A stretch of DNA of 64,000 nucleotides from Streptomyces sp. NBC_01351 (GTDB lineage Bacteria; Actinomycetota; Actinomycetes; Streptomycetales; Streptomycetaceae): the NCBI RefSeq assembly GCF_036237315.1, contig NZ_CP108356.1:5151501-5215500 (forward strand). Reading direction: 5' to 3'. The stretch's first letter is position 1. Every line of letters starts with the position of its first letter. This document shows positions 19,155-28,234 of this stretch, piece after piece. Position numbers and translations under genes: made by a program. The notes under the pieces were generated by a model that was given only the letters and a program-made list of their open reading frames with translations, searched no databases and was not told where the DNA came from.

Positions 19155-20420
19155 ATGCGCCGCCGCCTGATCAACTCCACGCTCGCCGTGGTGCTCGTCG
19201 TGATCGCCGTCTTCGGGATCTCCCTCGTCATCGTGGAGACCCGGACGATCACCAACAGCGCCCAGGACCGGATCGAGTCCGAGGCGCTGCGCCTGGTGGG
19301 CATCGTCGAGGCGGACGTCCTGGAGAAGACGCCGATCGACGAGGGCGCCCTCGCCGAGCAGCTCGACGCCGGCCACTACGCCCGGATCACCCTCCCCGGC
19401 CGGCCGGCCGTGGAGGTCGGCAACCGGATCACCGACGACGTCATCCGCGGCAGCGCGCGCGGAGAGCAGGGCGAGACGGTCGTCGTCGAGGCGTCCCGCT
19501 CCACCGTGACCGAGGAGGTCGGCCGGACCCTGGCCGTGGTCGGCGCGGTGGCGCTGCTCGCCGTCGTGGCGGCCGTACTGCTCGCCGTACGGCAGGCGAA
19601 CCGGCTGGCCTCCCCGCTCACCGACCTCGCCGAGGCCGCGGAACGCCTCGGTTCCGGAGACCCCAGGCCCCGGCACAGGAGGTACGGGGTACCCGAGCTG
19701 GACCGGGTCGCGGACGTGCTCGACGCCAGCGCCGAGCGGATCGGCAGGATGCTCACCGCCGAGCGGCGCCTCGCCGCCGACGCCTCCCACCAGCTGCGCA
19801 CGCCGCTGACGGCGCTGTCCATGCGGCTGGAGGAGATCACCGTCACCGACGACCTGGAGACCGTACGGGAGGAGGCGTCGATCGCCCTCACCCAGGTGGA
19901 GCGGCTCACGGACGTGGTGCAGCGGCTCCTCACGAACTCGCGCGACCCCCGCACGGGCTCCGCCGTCCCCTTCGACCTCGACGAGGTCGTCAAACAGCAG
20001 GTGGAGGAGTGGCGGCCCGCCTACCGCAGCGCCGGCCGGGCCATCGTGCGCTCCGGCAAGCAGGGCGTACGGGCCGTCGGCACCCCGGGCGCGGTCGCGC
20101 AGGTCCTGGCGACCCTCGTGGAGAACGCGCTCATGCACGGCGGCGGCACGGTCGCACTGCGCACCCGCGTCGTCGGCAACCAGGCGGTGCTGGAGGTCAC
20201 GGACGAGGGCCCCGGGGTCCCGCCCGACCTCGGCAACCGGATCTTCGAGCGGGCCATCAGCGGCCGCAACTCCACGGGCATCGGCCTCGCCGTCGCCCGG
20301 GACCTCGCGGAGGCGGACGGCGGACGCCTCGAACTGCTCCAGGCACAGCCGCCGGTGTTCGCGATCTTCCTCAGCCGGACGGCGCCGGAACGGTCCGAGC
20401 CCGAGGCGACGGTCCGCTAG
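19155..20420 (+). CDS. two-component sensor histidine kinase
   Basis: 421 residues. It has TM1 (about 7-27), a short extracytoplasmic sensor of about 100 residues, TM2 (about 124-146) and a HAMP-like segment. The dimerisation/phosphorylation box is RRLAADASHQLRTPLTALS (H212). The ATPase domain has an N box (LATLVENALMHGG), a G1 box (DEGPGVPP) and a G2 box (GIGLAVARDLAEADGG). It forms an operon with the upstream response regulator. The C-terminus is near the end of the convergent GtrA gene. The stimulus is unknown. Confidence 0.93.
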   Translation: MRRRLINSTLAVVLVVIAVFGISLVIVETRTITNSAQDRIESEALRLVGIVEADVLEKTPIDEGALAEQLDAGHYARITLPGRPAVEVGNRITDDVIRGSARGEQGETVVVEASRSTVTEEVGRTLAVVGAVALLAVVAAVLLAVRQANRLASPLTDLAEAAERLGSGDPRPRHRRYGVPELDRVADVLDASAERIGRMLTAERRLAADASHQLRTPLTALSMRLEEITVTDDLETVREEASIALTQVERLTDVVQRLLTNSRDPRTGSAVPFDLDEVVKQQVEEWRPAYRSAGRAIVRSGKQGVRAVGTPGAVAQVLATLVENALMHGGGTVALRTRVVGNQAVLEVTDEGPGVPPDLGNRIFERAISGRNSTGIGLAVARDLAEADGGRLELLQAQPPVFAIFLSRTAPERSEPEATVR

Positions 20421-20464
20421 CGATCCGGTCGCCCGGCGCGCCTGGCCCTGGTCTTTCGAGGGCC

Positions 20465-21025
20465 CTAGTTGTTCGCGGGCTCCGGCTCGGGGACCGGCTC
20501 CGGACGGCGGTCCGGCTTGGGCAGCGGCGCCGGCTCGGGCATGGGCTCGGCGGGCGTGGCGGACACGGACGCCGCCACGGGCAGCGCCTTGAAGACCCAG
20601 GTGCGGTAGGACCAGAAGCGGAACACGGTGGCCGTCCCGATGCCGATGAACTTGAACACATTGCTGGCGACGGGCCCGTCCCAGCCGAAGCCGTACGTGG
20701 CCACGTACAGCACGCCGTTCTCGATGACCAGGCCGATCGCGCTGAACGCCATGAACAGGACCAGCTCGCGCGTGCGCCCGGCGGGATCGCTCTGGGCGCG
20801 GTCGCGGTAGGCGAAGTAGCGGAAGCCGAGGTAGTTCGTGACGATGGCCACGACGGTGGCTATCACGCTCGCGCGCACCACCTGGAGGTCGGTGGTGCTG
20901 CGGATCAGGTTGAAGACACCCAGATTGACCAGCACACCCAGACCGCCGACCGCCCCGAACTTGGCGACCTCCCGTAGGAGACCGCGTACGCGTTCGAGAA
21001 CAGATCCGTCCCCAGGCGTGCTCAT
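20465..21025 (-). CDS. GtrA family membrane protein
   Basis: 186 residues with four transmembrane helices (about 22-45, 53-73, 90-112, 122-142), starting FGAVGGLGVLVNLGVFNLI and ending SYRTWVFK as in GtrA proteins. These are thought to help flip or translocate polyprenyl-phosphate-linked sugars for cell-envelope glycosylation. A Pro/Glu-rich C-terminal tail (about 155-186, PEPAPLPKPDRRPEPVPEPE) is predicted cytosolic and disordered. I prefer ATG 21025; GTG 21049 in frame is possible. It is divergent from purK and convergent with the histidine kinase. Confidence 0.87.
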   Translation of the reverse strand: MSTPGDGSVLERVRGLLREVAKFGAVGGLGVLVNLGVFNLIRSTTDLQVVRASVIATVVAIVTNYLGFRYFAYRDRAQSDPAGRTRELVLFMAFSAIGLVIENGVLYVATYGFGWDGPVASNVFKFIGIGTATVFRFWSYRTWVFKALPVAASVSATPAEPMPEPAPLPKPDRRPEPVPEPEPANN

Positions 21026-21224
21026 CAGTAGGTCAGTCCTGTCGGTCACCGCCCCACCAGGGGCGTCCGGGGTTCTCCGTCAACCCACCCATGCTAAGTC
21101 TCCCCCCTGTGCTCCGTCTGTGCCTTCCGGCAGCGTGCGACGCACGGCACACCGGGGGAGGCAACCGACAGGTCCGCGCCAGGCCACGTCCATATGGCGG
21201 AATCCCGCCGGATACCCTGGAGGA

Positions 21225-22364
21225 GTGACGTTCCCGGTAGTCGGCATGGTCGGCGGCGGACAGCTCGCCCGCATGACCCACGAGGCGGGTATCCCCCTCG
21301 GCATCAGATTCAAGATCCTCAGTGACACCCCACAGGACTCGGCGGCCCAGGTCGTGAGCGACGTCGTCATCGGCGACTATCGCGATCTGGAGACACTGCG
21401 CGCCTTCGCGCGCGGCTGCGACGTGATCACCTTCGATCACGAGCACGTACCCACCGAACACCTGCGGGCCCTGGAAGCGGACGGCATTCCCGTCCGCCCG
21501 GGGCCCGACGCGTTGGTGCACGCCCAGGACAAGGGGGTGATGCGCGCCAAACTCGACGAGATCGGCGCGCCCAGCCCCCGCCACCGGATCGTGAGCGATC
21601 CGGCGGACGTGGAGGCCTTCGCGGCGGAGGTCGGCGGGTTCCCCGTCATCCTCAAGACCGTGCGAGGCGGCTACGACGGCAAGGGCGTGTGGTTCGTACG
21701 CACCCCGGAGGACGCGGACGCGCCCTTCCGGGCCGGTGTCCCCGTCCTCGCCGAAGAGAAGGTGGACTTCGTCCGCGAACTCGCGGCCAACATCGTCCGT
21801 TCCCCCCACGGCCAGGCCGTGGCCTATCCCGTAGTGGAGTCCGTCCAGGTCGACGGGGTCTGCGACACGGTCATCGCGCCCGCCCCCAACCTCTCCGAGG
21901 AGCTCGCGGGCCAGGCCCAGGCCCTCGCCCTGCGCATCGCCAAGGAACTCGACGTGACCGGCCACCTGGCCGTGGAGCTGTTCGAGACCGCCGACGGCCG
22001 GATCCTGGTCAACGAACTGGCGATGCGCCCGCACAACAGCGGCCACTGGACCCAGGACGGGGCCGTGACCTCCCAGTTCGCCAACCACGTGCGCGCGGTC
22101 CTGGACCTCCCGCTGGGCGACCCGCGCCCCCGCGCCAAGTGGACCGTCATGGCGAACGTCCTGGGCGGGGACTACCCCGACATGTACGCGGCGTACCTGC
22201 ACTGCATGGCCCACGACCCCCAGCTGAAGATCCACATGTACGGCAAGGACGTGAAACACGGCCGCAAGGTCGGCCACGTCAACACCTACGGCGACGACCT
22301 GGACGATGTGCTGGAGCGCGCACGCCACGCAGCCGACTACCTCAGAGGAACGGTCACCGAATGA
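21225..22364 (+). CDS. purK: N5-carboxyaminoimidazole ribonucleotide synthase
   Basis: 379 residues, ATP-grasp enzyme that carboxylates AIR to N5-CAIR with ATP and bicarbonate in purine synthesis. The N-terminal dinucleotide-like start is [12 protein letters not shown]; the ATP-grasp core has [17 protein letters not shown] and the metal-binding [15 protein letters not shown]. The start GTG 21225 overlaps the end of GGAGG, so initiation may use a compressed Shine-Dalgarno sequence. The stop overlaps the purE start (ATGA). It is the first gene of purK-purE. Confidence 0.95.
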   Translation: MTFPVVGMVGGGQLARMTHEAGIPLGIRFKILSDTPQDSAAQVVSDVVIGDYRDLETLRAFARGCDVITFDHEHVPTEHLRALEADGIPVRPGPDALVHAQDKGVMRAKLDEIGAPSPRHRIVSDPADVEAFAAEVGGFPVILKTVRGGYDGKGVWFVRTPEDADAPFRAGVPVLAEEKVDFVRELAANIVRSPHGQAVAYPVVESVQVDGVCDTVIAPAPNLSEELAGQAQALALRIAKELDVTGHLAVELFETADGRILVNELAMRPHNSGHWTQDGAVTSQFANHVRAVLDLPLGDPRPRAKWTVMANVLGGDYPDMYAAYLHCMAHDPQLKIHMYGKDVKHGRKVGHVNTYGDDLDDVLERARHAADYLRGTVTE

Positions 22365-22897
22365 GCACCTCCGCCGCAGGTCCGATCATCGGCATCGTCA
22401 TGGGCTCCGACTCGGACTGGCCCGTCATGGAGGCGGCCGCCCAGGCGCTCGACGAGTTCGAGATCCCGTACGAGGTCGACGTCGTCTCCGCGCACCGGAT
22501 GCCGCGCGAGATGATCGCGTACGGGGAGCAGGCCGCCGACCGCGGCCTGAAGGCGATCATCGCGGGCGCGGGCGGGGCCGCCCACCTGCCCGGCATGCTC
22601 GCCTCCGTCACCCCCCTCCCCGTGATCGGCGTCCCCGTCCCCCTCAAGTACCTCGACGGCATGGACTCCCTGCTGTCGATCGTCCAGATGCCGGCCGGGG
22701 TCCCCGTCGCCACGGTCTCCGTCGGCGGCGCGCGCAACGCGGGTCTGCTCGCGGCCCGCATCCTGGCCGCGCACGACACCGACCTGCTGGCCCGGATGAA
22801 GGACTTCCAGCAGGAGCTGAACGACCAGGCCACCGAGAAGGGCAAGCGGCTGCGTACGAAGGTCGCGGGCGCGGACTCCTTCGGATTCGCGAAGTGA
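22361..22897 (+). CDS. purE: N5-carboxyaminoimidazole ribonucleotide mutase
   Basis: 178 residues. It converts N5-CAIR to CAIR. The class I PurE signatures are [10 protein letters not shown] (nucleotide phosphate loop), SAHRMPREM (catalytic His) and [16 protein letters not shown] 22361 overlaps the purK stop by four bases (ATGA), and its own stop overlaps the following dipeptidase GTG (GTGA). This places a dipeptidase at the end of a purine operon. Confidence 0.96.
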   Translation: MSTSAAGPIIGIVMGSDSDWPVMEAAAQALDEFEIPYEVDVVSAHRMPREMIAYGEQAADRGLKAIIAGAGGAAHLPGMLASVTPLPVIGVPVPLKYLDGMDSLLSIVQMPAGVPVATVSVGGARNAGLLAARILAAHDTDLLARMKDFQQELNDQATEKGKRLRTKVAGADSFGFAK

Positions 22898-24072
22898 GCG
22901 CGGCGCAGCGCCTGGACGAGGCGCGTGAGCTGCTCGCCGAACACCCGGTCGTCGACGGCCACAACGACCTCCCCTGGGCGCTGCGCGAGCAGGTCCGCTA
23001 CGACCTGACGCAGCGGGACATCGCGGGCGACACGTCCGCCCACCTGCACACCGACATCCCACGGCTGCGCGCCGGCGGGGTCGGCGCGCAGTTCTGGTCG
23101 GTCTACGTCCGCTCCGACTACGCGGGCGACGAGGCGGTCAGCGCCACGCTGGAGCAGATCGACGCGGTCGCCCAGCTGATCGACCGTTACCCCGGCGACC
23201 TGGTGCGGGCGCTGACGGCCGACGATATGGAGGCGGCCCGCCGCGAAGGGCGCATCGCCTCCCTCATGGGCGCCGAGGGCGGCCACTCCATCAACAACTC
23301 CCTCGCCACGCTGCGCGCCCTGCACCGGCTGGGCGTGCGGTACATGACGCTCACGCACAACGACACGATCGACTGGGCGGACTCGGCGACCGACGAGCCC
23401 CGGCACGGCGGCCTCACCGACTTCGGCCGCGAGGTCGTCCGCGAGATGAACCGCGTCGGCATGCTGGTGGACCTCTCCCACGTGGCCGCGACGACGATGC
23501 GCGACGCGCTCGCCGTCTCCACCGCCCCCGTGGTCTTCTCCCACTCCTCGGCCCGGGCGGTCTGCGACCACCCGCGCAACATCCCGGACGACGTCCTCGC
23601 GCTCCTCCCCGCGAACGGCGGGGTCGCCATGGCCACCTTCGTCCCGAAGTTCATCCTCCCGGCGGCGGTGGAGTGGACCCTGGCCGCGGACGAGAACCTG
23701 CGCGCCCACGGCTTCCACCACCTGGACACCACCCCCGAGGCGATGGCCCTGCACCGGGCCTTCGAGGCCGGGCGCCCCCGCCCGGTTGCCACGGCCGCGA
23801 CGGTGGCCGACCACCTGGACCACATGCGCGAGGTGGCCGGCATCGACCACATCGGCATCGGCGGCGACTACGACGGCACGGCCTTCACCCCGTCCGGCCT
23901 GGACGACGTGGCGGGCTACCCGAACCTGGTCGCGGAACTCCTGACCCGCGGCTGGTCCCGCGAGGACCTGGCGAAGCTCACCTGGTCCAACGCGGTCCGC
24001 GCCCTCCGCGACGCGGAAGCGGTGGCCCGCGACCTGTCTGCCACTCTGGGCCCGTCGAACGCGGTCCTGTAG
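22894..24072 (+). CDS. membrane dipeptidase family (M19) dipeptidase
   Basis: 392 residues, renal-dipeptidase family, a zinc-dependent hydrolase of dipeptides (often with D-residues at the C-terminal side). Metal ligands are all present: HxD in [10 protein letters not shown] (H23, D25), bridging Glu in MGAEGGHSI, His in VDLSHVA and His in [11 protein letters not shown], plus [10 protein letters not shown] near the C-terminus. No signal peptide or GPI-like tail is seen, so it is probably cytosolic. It is translationally coupled to purE by a GTGA overlap. A degenerate paralogue follows at 24415. Confidence 0.93.
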   Translation: MSAAQRLDEARELLAEHPVVDGHNDLPWALREQVRYDLTQRDIAGDTSAHLHTDIPRLRAGGVGAQFWSVYVRSDYAGDEAVSATLEQIDAVAQLIDRYPGDLVRALTADDMEAARREGRIASLMGAEGGHSINNSLATLRALHRLGVRYMTLTHNDTIDWADSATDEPRHGGLTDFGREVVREMNRVGMLVDLSHVAATTMRDALAVSTAPVVFSHSSARAVCDHPRNIPDDVLALLPANGGVAMATFVPKFILPAAVEWTLAADENLRAHGFHHLDTTPEAMALHRAFEAGRPRPVATAATVADHLDHMREVAGIDHIGIGGDYDGTAFTPSGLDDVAGYPNLVAELLTRGWSREDLAKLTWSNAVRALRDAEAVARDLSATLGPSNAVL

Positions 24073-24414
24073 CGCGGCCCCGCCGCACGGGGCTCCGCCC
24101 CGGCCCCGCGCCTCAAACGCCGGCGAGGCTGGATTTTCCAGCCGTCCGGCGTTTGAGGACCGGGTCTGGGCAGAGCCCTGGGGGCACCTCCCAGCGGTAG
24201 CTGGGGGAGGAACGGTGGAAGGGCGGGGCGGGGAGAGGCTCCGCGCAGCGGCACCCCCGCACCCCGCCCGGCCAGGGCAAGGGCACCACGTCCGGCCAGG
24301 GGAACGGGGTTCGGCCCTGCCACCCGAACGCCACACCCACCAAGCAACACACACGCCCCGCGTGTCACGGTGGCACCATCTCTCCCTGCTGCCTCCGAGA
24401 CCGGAGCGAACGCC
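24073..24414. other. 342-base interval between tandem dipeptidase paralogues
   Basis: It is mostly repeat copy 6 (to about 24245). The rest (24246-24414) is GC-rich with no ORF or clear promoter that I can support; no typical RBS precedes ATG 24415. Confidence 0.55.
24078..24245. repeat. modular GC-rich repeat, copy 6 (inverted pair)
   Basis: Two cores in opposite orientation (CCTCAAACGCCGGCGAGGCT and CCGTCCGGCGTTTGAGG) flank a short TTTTC centre and would form a long stem-loop. Modules CCTCCCAGCGGTAGCTGGGG and AGGGCGGGGCGGGG follow. It lies directly after the first dipeptidase stop, where it could act as a terminator. Confidence 0.85.
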
Positions 24415-25524
24415 ATGGCCGACCTGCAGGATGAACCCCACACCGTGGGCATCGGAGCCGAAGACCCCCCGGCCTCCAACACCACCACCGGCACCACCAC
24501 CGGCGCCAACACCCCCACCCCCGCGACGGCGACCACCGCGCTGGACCGGGCCGCCGCGCTGCTGTCCGTCCATCCCGTCGCGGACGGGTGCAACACGCTC
24601 ATCTGGACCCTGCGCCAGAGCCCGTACCACGACATCGACACCCCGGAAGCCGGTGTGGACACCGACATCCCGCGGCTGCGCGCCGGGGGAGTGGGGGCCC
24701 AGTTCTGGTCCCTGCTCGTCCCGGAGGGCCGGCCGCCCGAGGACGTGGTGTCCGAGACCCTGGAACAGATCGACGTGGCGCTGGCCCTGATGCGCCGCTA
24801 CCCCGACAGCCTGCTCCTCGCGCTCAGCGCCGACGACATGGCCGATGCCCGCAACCGCGGCCGGATCGCCTCGTTCCTCGGCCCCGTGCCCGGCGGCACG
24901 CTCACCGATTCCCTCGGCGTGCTGCGCGCCTTCCACACACTGGGCGTACGGATCCTCGCGCCCGCGGGAGCGACCTGGGCGGAATCGGAGGATGAGGGAG
25001 GCGGCCTGACGGCCTTCGGCCACCAGGTGGTCCGGGAAGCCAACCGGCTCGCGATCCTGCTGGACCTCACCGACTGCGAACCGGCGGTCGCCTGCCGGCT
25101 CGCGGAGGCGTCCAAGGCGCCGGTGATCATCTCGAACACGGGCGCGGCCGCGCTGAACCCGCATCCCGGGAACGTGACCGACGAGGTCCTGCTCGCCCTG
25201 CGCGAGGCCGACGGCCTGGCGATGGTCACCTTCGACACCGCCCGCACCGGGGACTCCCTGCACGCGGTGGCCGACCACATCGACCACGTACGGGCCATCG
25301 CGGGCCCGGGCGGCGTCGGACTCGGCGCAGCCTTCGGCTCCGAACCGGGCAGCCCCCGCCCGACCGGCCTCACCGACCCGTCGGGCTACCCCAGGCTGAT
25401 CGCGGAGCTCCTGGGCCGGGGCTGGTCGGAAGCCGATGTGGCCCTGCTGACCTGGGGCAACGCCCAGCGGGTCCTGCGCGACGCGGAGTTCACGGCCCGC
25501 GCCGCCGGACACCGCCGGACCTGA
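24415..25524 (+). CDS. M19 dipeptidase paralogue lacking metal ligands (pseudoenzyme)
   Basis: 369 residues, clearly homologous to its neighbour over the whole length ([50 protein letters not shown]-terminal LTWGNAQRVLRDAEF). It also has a Thr/Asn-rich N-terminal extension of about 40 residues. Every ligand is changed: HND becomes CNT (C59-T61), the bridging-Glu segment EGGHS becomes PVPGGT, DLSHV becomes DLTDC, SHSSA becomes SNTGA, and GGDYDG becomes GAAFGS. The frame is intact, so it is probably expressed but not a metallopeptidase; a regulatory or binding role is possible. Confidence 0.85.
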   Translation: MADLQDEPHTVGIGAEDPPASNTTTGTTTGANTPTPATATTALDRAAALLSVHPVADGCNTLIWTLRQSPYHDIDTPEAGVDTDIPRLRAGGVGAQFWSLLVPEGRPPEDVVSETLEQIDVALALMRRYPDSLLLALSADDMADARNRGRIASFLGPVPGGTLTDSLGVLRAFHTLGVRILAPAGATWAESEDEGGGLTAFGHQVVREANRLAILLDLTDCEPAVACRLAEASKAPVIISNTGAAALNPHPGNVTDEVLLALREADGLAMVTFDTARTGDSLHAVADHIDHVRAIAGPGGVGLGAAFGSEPGSPRPTGLTDPSGYPRLIAELLGRGWSEADVALLTWGNAQRVLRDAEFTARAAGHRRT

Positions 25525-25550
25525 CGCCCGGCCCGGCCCGCCCGGACCGC

Positions 25551-25913
25551 CTAACAGGCGCAGAGGCAGACGGGGTGCCCGGCCGGATCGGCGTAGACCC
25601 GCCACGAACGCCCGCGGTCCTCCGCGTCCAGGGGCTTGGCGCCCAGGGCGAGGATGTGCTCCTCGGCGGCGTCGAGGTCCTCGACGGTCAGGTCCAGGTG
25701 GAACTGCTGCGAGCCCTCGGGGGAGGGCCAGTTCGGCGGGACGTGCCCGGGGGCCAGCTGGAAGGCGAGCGGTGTGCCCCCGTGGCCCTCCAGGTCCACC
25801 CAGGTCTCGTCCCCGGAGCTCGGGCTGCCGCCGAGCAGACCGGCGTAGAAGGTGGCGAGGGCGAGCGGGTCGGGACAGTCGAGGACGACGGTGCCGAGCT
25901 TGGCGACGGCCAT
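25551..25913 (-). CDS. VOC (glyoxalase/bleomycin resistance-like) family protein
   Basis: 120 residues, one complete beta-alpha-beta-beta-beta pair typical of the vicinal oxygen chelate fold. The N-terminal LGTVVLDCPDPLALATFYAGLLG and C-terminal RSWRVYADPAGHPVCLCAC are characteristic of small actinobacterial VOC proteins. Candidate metal positions include His in QFHLDLTVEDLD. The start is ATG 25913 with a perfect AGGAGG. It is divergent from the CGNR protein across a TTACC/GGTAA-rich region. The substrate is unknown. Confidence 0.9.
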   Translation of the reverse strand: MAVAKLGTVVLDCPDPLALATFYAGLLGGSPSSGDETWVDLEGHGGTPLAFQLAPGHVPPNWPSPEGSQQFHLDLTVEDLDAAEEHILALGAKPLDAEDRGRSWRVYADPAGHPVCLCAC

Positions 25914-25930
25914 GGTTCTCCTCCTGACGG

Positions 25931-26000
25931 TTACCGGCAAGTGCCTCTTACCGGTAACCCCAACCCTACGCGTTACCCCCACTCCCCTCCAAGAGGTAAC
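25931..26000. promoter_or_regulatory. cluster of TTACC/GGTAA half-sites in divergent promoter region
   Basis: TTACCGGCAA (25931), the perfect palindrome TTACCGGTAA (25948-25957), TTACC (25973-25977) and GGTAAC (25995-26000) occur within 70 bases between the divergent VOC and CGNR genes. The last is about 10 bases before the CGNR start, so binding would plausibly control both genes. Confidence 0.6.
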
Positions 26001-26009
26001 GTCGAGGGC

Positions 26010-26498
26010 ATGAGTGGACGCGCACCGGCACCCGGCGGTCTCGCACTGGTGGAGAGCCTCGTCAACACGCTGAGCGTGGACACGGGGGACGACCGCCTCG
26101 CGGCCGAGTTCGGCCTGTCCGGAGCGGCCCTCGCGGAAGCGGCGGAGCTGCGAGAGGCCCTGCGCGGGGCGCTGCTGGCCCACGCGGGCCACGAGCTGCG
26201 TCCCGGCGCCGAGGACCACCTGAACCGGCTCCTCGCCGAGGCCCCGCTGACGGTGCGCATCGACGCGTCGGGCGCCGTGACCCTCGCCCCGGCGGGCGCC
26301 CCGACCCTGCTCTCCCGCATGGCCGAGGCCCTGGCCGAAGCGTCCGCCGCCGGCACCTGGCCCCGCCTGAAGGCCTGCGCGGCGGACGACTGCCAATGGG
26401 CGTACTACGACCGCAGCCCGGGCGGCCGAGGCCGCTGGTGTTCGATGTCGATCTGCGGCAGCCGAGCCAAAATGCGCACGTACAGGGCCCGCGGGTAG
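26010..26498 (+). CDS. CGNR zinc-finger / ABATE-domain protein, predicted regulator
   Basis: 162 residues. The N-terminal ABATE-like helical domain (about 5-115: LALVESLVNTLSVD, EAAELREALRGALLAH) is followed by a C-terminal CGNR zinc finger (about 120-162) with C-x4-C (ACAADDCQWAYYDRSPGG) and SMSICGSRAKMRTYRAR. These proteins are thought to bind DNA through the finger and a small ligand through ABATE. The start is ATG 26010. It is a plausible regulator of the divergent VOC gene through the TTACCGGTAA sites between them (inference). Confidence 0.9.
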   Translation: MSGRAPAPGGLALVESLVNTLSVDTGDDRLAAEFGLSGAALAEAAELREALRGALLAHAGHELRPGAEDHLNRLLAEAPLTVRIDASGAVTLAPAGAPTLLSRMAEALAEASAAGTWPRLKACAADDCQWAYYDRSPGGRGRWCSMSICGSRAKMRTYRARG

Positions 26499-26516
26499 AT
26501 CGTGGCGCGGCTCAAT

Positions 26517-26673
26517 GACCTGGGGCTCCGCCCCAGACCCTCCCCCAGACTCCGTCCGGGGGGACCCCCACTCCTCAAACGCCGGCAGGGCTGGATTGCC
26601 CGCAGGGCAATGTCAGCCTCGCCGGCGTTTGAGGCGCGGGGTCCGGGGCGGAGCCCCGGCAGCGGCGCCGCAC
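26517..26673. repeat. modular GC-rich repeat, copy 7 (inverted pair)
   Basis: The left arm has GGGGCTCCGCCCCAGACC, CTCCCCCAGACTCCGTCCGG and CCTCAAACGCCGGCAGGGCT; the right arm has CAGCCTCGCCGGCGTTTGAG and GTCCGGGGCGGAGCCCCGG plus AGCGGCGCCGC. It fills the convergent gap between the CGNR and UDP-glucose dehydrogenase genes. Confidence 0.85.
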
Positions 26674-26689
26674 CCCGACCCGCAGGGGC

Positions 26690-28033
26690 TCAGGCCCGAG
26701 GGCGCCCCATCGCGCGGTACGTCCACCCGGCCGCCCGCCACCGCTCGGGGGACAGGGCGTTGCGGCCGTCCAGGATGAGCCGGTCGGTCACGACGGACCC
26801 CAGCTCCGCCGGGTCCAGGTCGCGGAACTCGCGCCACTCGGTCAGGTGCAGGACCACCTCCGCGCCCCGCGCCGCCTCCAGCGCGGAGTCCGCGTACCCC
26901 AGCGTCGGGAACACCCGCCGTGCGTTGTCCATGCCCTTGGGGTCGTAGACGGTGACCTGCCCGCCCTGGAGGTGGATCTGCCCGGCCACGTTCAGTGCGG
27001 GCGAGTCCCGTACGTCGTCCGAGTCCGGCTTGAAGGTGGCGCCCAGCACCGCCACCCGCTTGCCCAGGAACGAACCGCCCACGGCGTCGCGCGCCAGCTC
27101 GACCATGTGCCCGCGGCGGCGCATGTTGATGGAGTCGACCTCGCGCAGGAAGGTCAGCGCCTGGTCGGCGCCCAGCTCGCCGGCCCGCGCCATGAAGGCC
27201 CGGATGTCCTTCGGAAGGCAGCCGCCGCCGAAGCCGATCCCGGCCCGCAGGAACTTCGCGCCGATCCGGTCGTCGTAGCCGATGGCCTCCGCCAGCTTGA
27301 CCACGTCCCCGCCGGCGGCCTCGCACACCTCGGCCATCGCGTTGATGAAGGAAATCTTCGTCGCCAGGAAGGAATTCGCGGCGGTCTTCACCAGCTCGGC
27401 GGTCGGGAAATCGGTCACCACCAGCGGAGTCCCCTCCGACATGGGCGTCTCGTACACCTCCCGCAGCAGCTTCTCGCCCCGCTCGCCCTGTACGCCGACC
27501 ACGATCCGGTCGGGGTGCAGGGTGTCCTGCACGGCGTAGCCCTCCCGCAGGAACTCCGGGTTCCACGCCAGCTCCACGTCCGCGCCCGCCGGGGCCAGCT
27601 CCGCGAGCTTCGCCGCCAGCCGCTCCGCCGAGCCCACCGGCACCGTCGACTTGCCGACGACGAGCACCGGCCGCGTCAGGTGCGGAGCGAGCGAGCTCAT
27701 CGCCGCATCCACATACGACATGTCACACGCGTACTCGCCGTGCTTCTGCGGGGTGTTCACGCACACGAAGTGCACGTCGCCGAAGGCGCCGACCTCCTCC
27801 CAGGAGGTGGTGAACCGCAGCCGCCCGCTCGATCCCGGCAGCCCGGCCACGTGCTGGGCCAGCAGTTCCTCCAGCCCGGGCTCGTACATCGGCACCCGGC
27901 CGGAGGCCAGCATCTCGATCTTCTCGGGGACCACGTCGAGCCCCAGTACCTCGAACCCCAGCTCCGCCATCGCCGCGGCGTGGGTCGCGCCGAGGTATCC
28001 GGTGCCGATCACAGTGATCCTGAGGGGGGCCAT
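26690..28033 (-). CDS. UDP-glucose 6-dehydrogenase
   Basis: 447 residues. It oxidises UDP-glucose to UDP-glucuronate with two NAD+. The Rossmann start is ITVIGTGYLGATHAAAMAELG, with GKSTVPVGSA, WNPEFLREG, KTAANSFLATKISFINAMAEVCE and the catalytic cysteine segment GIGFGGGCLPKD (Cys about 264). The C-terminal UDP-binding domain includes GATFKPDSDDVRDSP. The start is ATG 28033 with GGAG five bases upstream. UDP-glucuronate is a precursor of teichuronic-type or capsular polymers, in keeping with the LCP and glycosyltransferase genes nearby. Confidence 0.95.
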   Translation of the reverse strand: MAPLRITVIGTGYLGATHAAAMAELGFEVLGLDVVPEKIEMLASGRVPMYEPGLEELLAQHVAGLPGSSGRLRFTTSWEEVGAFGDVHFVCVNTPQKHGEYACDMSYVDAAMSSLAPHLTRPVLVVGKSTVPVGSAERLAAKLAELAPAGADVELAWNPEFLREGYAVQDTLHPDRIVVGVQGERGEKLLREVYETPMSEGTPLVVTDFPTAELVKTAANSFLATKISFINAMAEVCEAAGGDVVKLAEAIGYDDRIGAKFLRAGIGFGGGCLPKDIRAFMARAGELGADQALTFLREVDSINMRRRGHMVELARDAVGGSFLGKRVAVLGATFKPDSDDVRDSPALNVAGQIHLQGGQVTVYDPKGMDNARRVFPTLGYADSALEAARGAEVVLHLTEWREFRDLDPAELGSVVTDRLILDGRNALSPERWRAAGWTYRAMGRPRA

Positions 28034-28169
28034 GGGTGCTCCAGAGGTGCGGGGCCGTTTGCGGCCACTGAGCATAGTCGGGCCCGTGGACGGGGACGTT
28101 CCCCAGGAGCACCCGTGCTGTCACGCAACTCACGCGGGTCGTCCATACCGCTGCCCCGACGGCGACGAC

Positions 28170-28196
28170 TAAACTTGGGTTACTTAACGGTAGTTA
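28170..28196 (+). promoter_or_regulatory. predicted promoter -10 and overlapping operator of acyl-CoA dehydrogenase gene
   Basis: TAAACT at 28170-28175 is a plausible -10. Immediately downstream TTACT-N7-AGTTA (28180-28196) is an imperfect inverted repeat covering the likely transcription start. TetR-type fatty-acid regulators often bind such sites; the regulator is not identifiable here. Confidence 0.5.
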
Positions 28197-28234
28197 GCAT
28201 CACGCAACGCACCACCCTTGGGGAGTGAGAGATC

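Noticed and set aside
22354..25605. 1083-codon minus-strand frame
   Set aside because: Antisense shadow over purE and both dipeptidases; no meaningful domain.
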